A stretch of 64,000 nt of DNA, from positions 193,618 through 257,617 of the forward strand of contig LSRX01000824.1 of NCBI GenBank assembly GCA_001939145.1, written 5' to 3'. The notes beneath the pieces were generated by a model. The model saw only the letters and a program-made list of their open reading frames with translations. It was not told where the DNA came from and made no database searches. Every line of letters starts with the position of its first letter. Position 1 is the stretch's first letter. Origin of the DNA: Symbiodinium microadriaticum (taxonomy: Eukaryota > Sar > Dinophyceae > Suessiales > Symbiodiniaceae). The translations under genes and the position numbers were made by a program. Below, piece by piece: positions 61,346-64,000 of this stretch.

Positions 61346-62985
61346 CTTGCAGTGTCATCAGGGAAAGGCCCAGCTGACCGGGTACACTGACTCACAGGTG
61401 AAAGTGGTGGGAAGAGACCAGGCCCCCACCGCTCAAAACCCGCATCGAACTTGAGGGACTTGGGCCAAGGCTTGCCGACCCAGGTCGCAGAGTAATGGCC
61501 ATCCTCACGAGAAATCTCGACATTGTCCACAGGACGAAGGCAATCAAGAGTGGGGTAGGAGTGAACACACCACGCACGAGGGCACGAGACGTGACCAAAG
61601 TGTGCAGCATCGGTATGTATGGCTCGCACCGACGACTCCGAAGAGACCTTCCTGTGTCCTGGGGTCCCAAGCTCTAAGTCAAGGGGCCTAGAACTAAGCA
61701 AGATTGCAAGCGAACTCGGCCAAAAAGTGGGCGCAGACTCAACCAACTTTTGTGCAACATCAAAAACCAGAGCTGCTCGTGGGGCACGATGTCGTGAGGC
61801 CACCTGTCGGGTGGGCGCACACGAAGATGCAGTCACCACAAGAACCAACCAGAATGGGTCCCACTGAAAATGATGAGCATTATGAAAGCAAGCTGCCGAT
61901 GCAGCAATCACCGCAGGATCGACCTCTACTTGAACCCAAGAGAAAGACAGTCCCATCGCCGCCAAAGCAATCGGGACACTGGGCAGGCCACACAGCAGTG
62001 TGATCAACAAGATGGGTCCTCTACATTGGGCCCGGCACGGCAAGCGAGGGAGGGCCTCGCGCGAGATCCAGGAGCACAAAAGATCATCGAGGCCCATCCA
62101 ACTGGCTCTGCCCAAGGCTGTGGCATCACTCATAGAGACCTGTCGCGAGGGCTGTATAACATCGCACGGGGCACGAACACAGCAAGGTGGGACAGGAAAC
62201 CCAAGGTGAAGCAGCTCCTCACGTAGTGGGTTCGAAATCTGAGGCACAGTACGCAAAGTGTAACAATTGAGTACCCACCTATCGCCCGTCCAAGGCAAAG
62301 AGGAATGCAACTTGAAAGGCGAGAAGATCACTGGCTTGTGGGAATTGTCGAGGGCTGCTGCACGTACCTCAGTGTTGGCAGCATTGTCCGAAATGTGCAA
62401 TGGGCCATCCGGACACTCGATGAGCAAGCCCCCGTCTTGAAAAGTACCGATGGCCATGGAAATGTTAGAGCTGTCTTTGAGATTAGCCGAATCTCGGTGC
62501 GGAAATGCGAACTGGTTATGTGCGATTGCAACACTGGTCCAGTGAGAATCTGGACAATGCGAGCGCAGAAAGCTGTTGACGGCACGAACCAGCTCTGGGA
62601 ATCGCTTCGCCTCAGCAGAGATGCCATCACCAGACTTGCCACAGAAATGACCCAAAATGAAGTAATTAACTTCCCTGGAACCCCCAAGAACGCCACTTCG
62701 ACGATTGCGCAGGGGAGCAGGAAAGCACGCATGCAAAAGCTTGACAAGTGCACTTTCAGAAGGGCAGGGCTTGGAATCACAAGCAGATGGGCCCGAGCAG
62801 CTCGAGCCATCGTCAGAGAGCCTAACAGCCCTTGAAACAGCACCTGAGGACGCATCGCAGTGAACCGTAAGGTCAGAGCAGGACACAAGGCGAGAAGGCG
62901 GTGGGTCCTGATCAAAATTTGCGCGCCAACATGAAGGCTCAGCAGAAGGCTCCTGCGCGACCGTGGGGCCTTCAGAGCCAAGGAT
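61192..62985 (-). pseudogene. 2OG-Fe(II) oxygenase fused to C5 DNA methyltransferase N-terminus
   Basis: The frame is open from just after the Gag TGA; numbering here starts at the GTG codon at 62886. Residues about 70-215 form a 2OG-Fe(II) oxygenase fold: FPHRDSAN gives His130 and Asp132, GTFQDGGLLIE follows, and FKLHSSLPWTGDRW gives His194 and Arg203, so the metal and cosubstrate residues are intact. Its arrangement (H-R-D, G-x-F-x-G-G, H-x5-W-x-G-x-R) recalls TET/JBP-like and prolyl-hydroxylase-like domains; the substrate is unknown. Residues about 290-490 are a C5 cytosine methyltransferase: LLCGLPSVPIALAAMG (motif I, usual GxGG changed to GLPS), VEVDP (motif II), VTASSCAPTR (motif IV position, PC changed to SC with the Cys present) and HTDAAHFGHVSCPRAW (motif VIII, usual RPR changed to CPR). 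After about residue 515 this frame is out of register and the real DNMT continues at 61345. Interpreted as a decayed enzyme region. Confidence 0.75.
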
Positions 62986-64000
62986 TCAAGCTTGCCTGTT
63001 GGGGCAATTCGCCCTTGTGTGTGTCCTGGAGCCACAGACCTTACCAGATGCAAGCCTGACATCACATACATGAGCCTTGCGATCGGGGCACTGCTTCTCA
63101 TCGGCAGTGCAACCTCGTTGATCATTGCGCTTTTTGCAAATGGGACGCCCATCCTCGGTCTCATGGCAAGTGCGGTCCTTGCGGCCAGCTTTGGTGGGGG
63201 ACGAACCTGAGGGATGGGCAGCATCCGGGGATGTCAACACAGGAAGCTGGGAAGTGCTATTCCAAAGCAATTCGGTCTCCGCGAGGGCTTTGAACAAGGC
63301 CTCACCCTGTGGGTATGACATCCTAAGAAACTCAACCATCTTTGATCGTGTGTGGAGATCGCGGGTCTCCAACCAAGCGAGCTGAGCAGCAGGTGGCGCC
63401 TGCACATTGTTCGCCTTCTGAAGAGCTTGATCAGAGTAGTTCAAGTTGATCTCGAGCGGAGAGAAAGTCACCTGAGTCCCAGGGTGCAAGACGGAGTCCA
63501 CCTTGTGGCTGCCCGCGAGGCAGTAGGCATTAGCCAGTATTCTGAGCCGAAAATAATAATCGGCAAGGTCCCTGACAGGACCAGGCTCGGTGGCGACCTG
63601 AAGCTTCAGACTCAGGTGGAGCGCAACCTCCGTCTTGGGCTGAGGCAAGGAAGCATGAAACAAAGATGTAATCTTCCTCGCCGGGATCAAGGATGCAGTT
63701 CCCCGTTGAAGCTCGCGATACACCCTGCCCAGTAGAGAATCGCTAGGTGTCAGATGAATGTCAAGGCGGTGTCCATAAAGCCGCTGCCATGATGATTGCA
63801 AGTTCTCTGCGACGACCGGGTCAAGAGGCTCCTCAGCATCCTCAGCGACACCTTCAAGCTTTCTTTTGCGCTGCTGTTGAATGGCAGCAGAGGCCTCACT
63901 CCAAGCAGTCCGAAGTCTGGCTAGCTGAAGCATGCTGCCCTTTTCAGGGCTCTTGTCCAAGATCAACTCAGCAAGCTGTGACTCATACTTGGAACTCTCG
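62986..64000 (-). CDS. Gag-like protein with Cys/His cluster, partial
   Basis: The frame is open to the window edge and its true start lies outside. It ends at TGA 62986-62988. The body is largely alpha-helical in appearance (MLQLARLRTAWSEASAAIQ, DLADYYFRLRILANAYCLAG). The C-terminus (counting from the TTG at 63966) carries Cys277, Cys286, Cys293, His299, Cys301, Cys311, His316 and Cys321 in the pattern ICKKRNDQRGC...QCPDRKAHVC...VCGSRTHTRANC. This is a CCCH-like zinc cluster probably binding element RNA. The order Gag then polyprotein supports the nucleocapsid-like role. The oxygenase frame follows in the same frame directly after the TGA. The annotation is by context and Cys/His pattern only. 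Confidence 0.7.
   Translation of the reverse strand, partial: ESSKYESQLAELILDKSPEKGSMLQLARLRTAWSEASAAIQQQRKRKLEGVAEDAEEPLDPVVAENLQSSWQRLYGHRLDIHLTPSDSLLGRVYRELQRGTASLIPARKITSLFHASLPQPKTEVALHLSLKLQVATEPGPVRDLADYYFRLRILANAYCLAGSHKVDSVLHPGTQVTFSPLEINLNYSDQALQKANNVQAPPAAQLAWLETRDLHTRSKMVEFLRMSYPQGEALFKALAETELLWNSTSQLPVLTSPDAAHPSGSSPTKAGRKDRTCHETEDGRPICKKRNDQRGCTADEKQCPDRKAHVCDVRLASGKVCGSRTHTRANCPNRQA

Larger units (their letters stand above)
58080..64000 (-). mobile_element. Dinoflagellate-type retroelement encoding Gag, 2OG oxygenase, DNMT and RT-RNase H
   Basis: One minus-strand polyprotein order is evident across four frame segments: Gag-like with Cys/His cluster (to the window edge), 2OG-Fe(II) oxygenase, C5 cytosine methyltransferase, reverse transcriptase and RNase H. 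Gag, oxygenase/DNMT N-terminus and RT share one frame; only the DNMT C-terminus is in another. No integrase or tyrosine recombinase was seen, although the 5' part is outside the window. RNase H with an N-P-S-D-G-L-S-R ending and RT directly fused resemble DIRS-like or related elements, but the class is not certain. Incorporation of DNMTs into Symbiodinium retrotransposons is published (de Mendoza and colleagues, 2018). The copy is degenerate. Confidence 0.8.

Overview
This is nuclear DNA of a eukaryote, most probably a dinoflagellate and plausibly a member of the Symbiodiniaceae (inference). The reasons are intron-rich genes whose exons carry no prokaryote-style signals, long stretches of genes on one strand, degenerate CCCTAAA-type telomere-like tracts, very large simple-sequence arrays, and a retroelement polyprotein of a kind reported from Symbiodinium, in which a DNA cytosine methyltransferase is joined to reverse transcriptase. 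No rRNA gene, complete tRNA gene, CRISPR array or bacterial operon was found.

Layout. Positions 1-8.4 kb carry plus-strand genes, chiefly a spliced gene for a protein with about twenty PP(K/R)TPA repeats (5354-8408). Positions 8.4-16.6 kb are a strikingly AT-rich, gene-free block containing two old degenerate satellites. From 17 kb to the right edge every supportable gene is on the minus strand. These are an intact single-exon gene for a beta-helix protein with an HMG-box-like tail (17169-18626), a gene built of many roughly 60-70 nt coiled-coil exons (24.3-30.1 kb, with a retroelement remnant and a MITE in its introns), a second fragmentary intron-rich gene (about 50.3-52.3 kb), a TauD/TfdA-type oxygenase gene (56256-58048) and a large retroelement (58.1-64.0 kb, running off the window). 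The AT-rich block therefore sits where two unidirectional gene blocks converge, the position at which chromosomal domain boundaries have been described in Symbiodinium.

Positions 31.7-47.0 kb are mostly repeats: a modular minisatellite, a 10-bp CTCGA satellite, a roughly 7 kb ACAT array, a trinucleotide array ending in a 287-base gap, and a GGTGGTAGT array. The ACAT array is exceptional. Reading it by hand, every departure from ACAT falls at one phase of an exact 44-nt period across 155 consecutive units, and that one position takes all four bases at nearly equal frequency. It is either an extraordinary hypervariable higher-order repeat or an assembly or gap-filling artefact; single n characters next to two arrays favour an artefact.

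The retroelement encodes, in order, a Gag-like protein with a Cys/His cluster, a 2-oxoglutarate/Fe(II) oxygenase domain with its H-x-D...H...R residues intact, a C5 cytosine methyltransferase, and RT-RNase H. If an intact relative exists, it would carry both a DNA-methylating and a potentially nucleic-acid-oxidising enzyme with its copying machinery. This copy is decayed. It has a TGA between Gag and the oxygenase, two mutually compensating frameshifts around the methyltransferase C-terminus, and an altered RT motif C (FFND). Its 3' side ends about 30 nt from an exon of the TauD-like gene, so it probably lies in that gene's intron.
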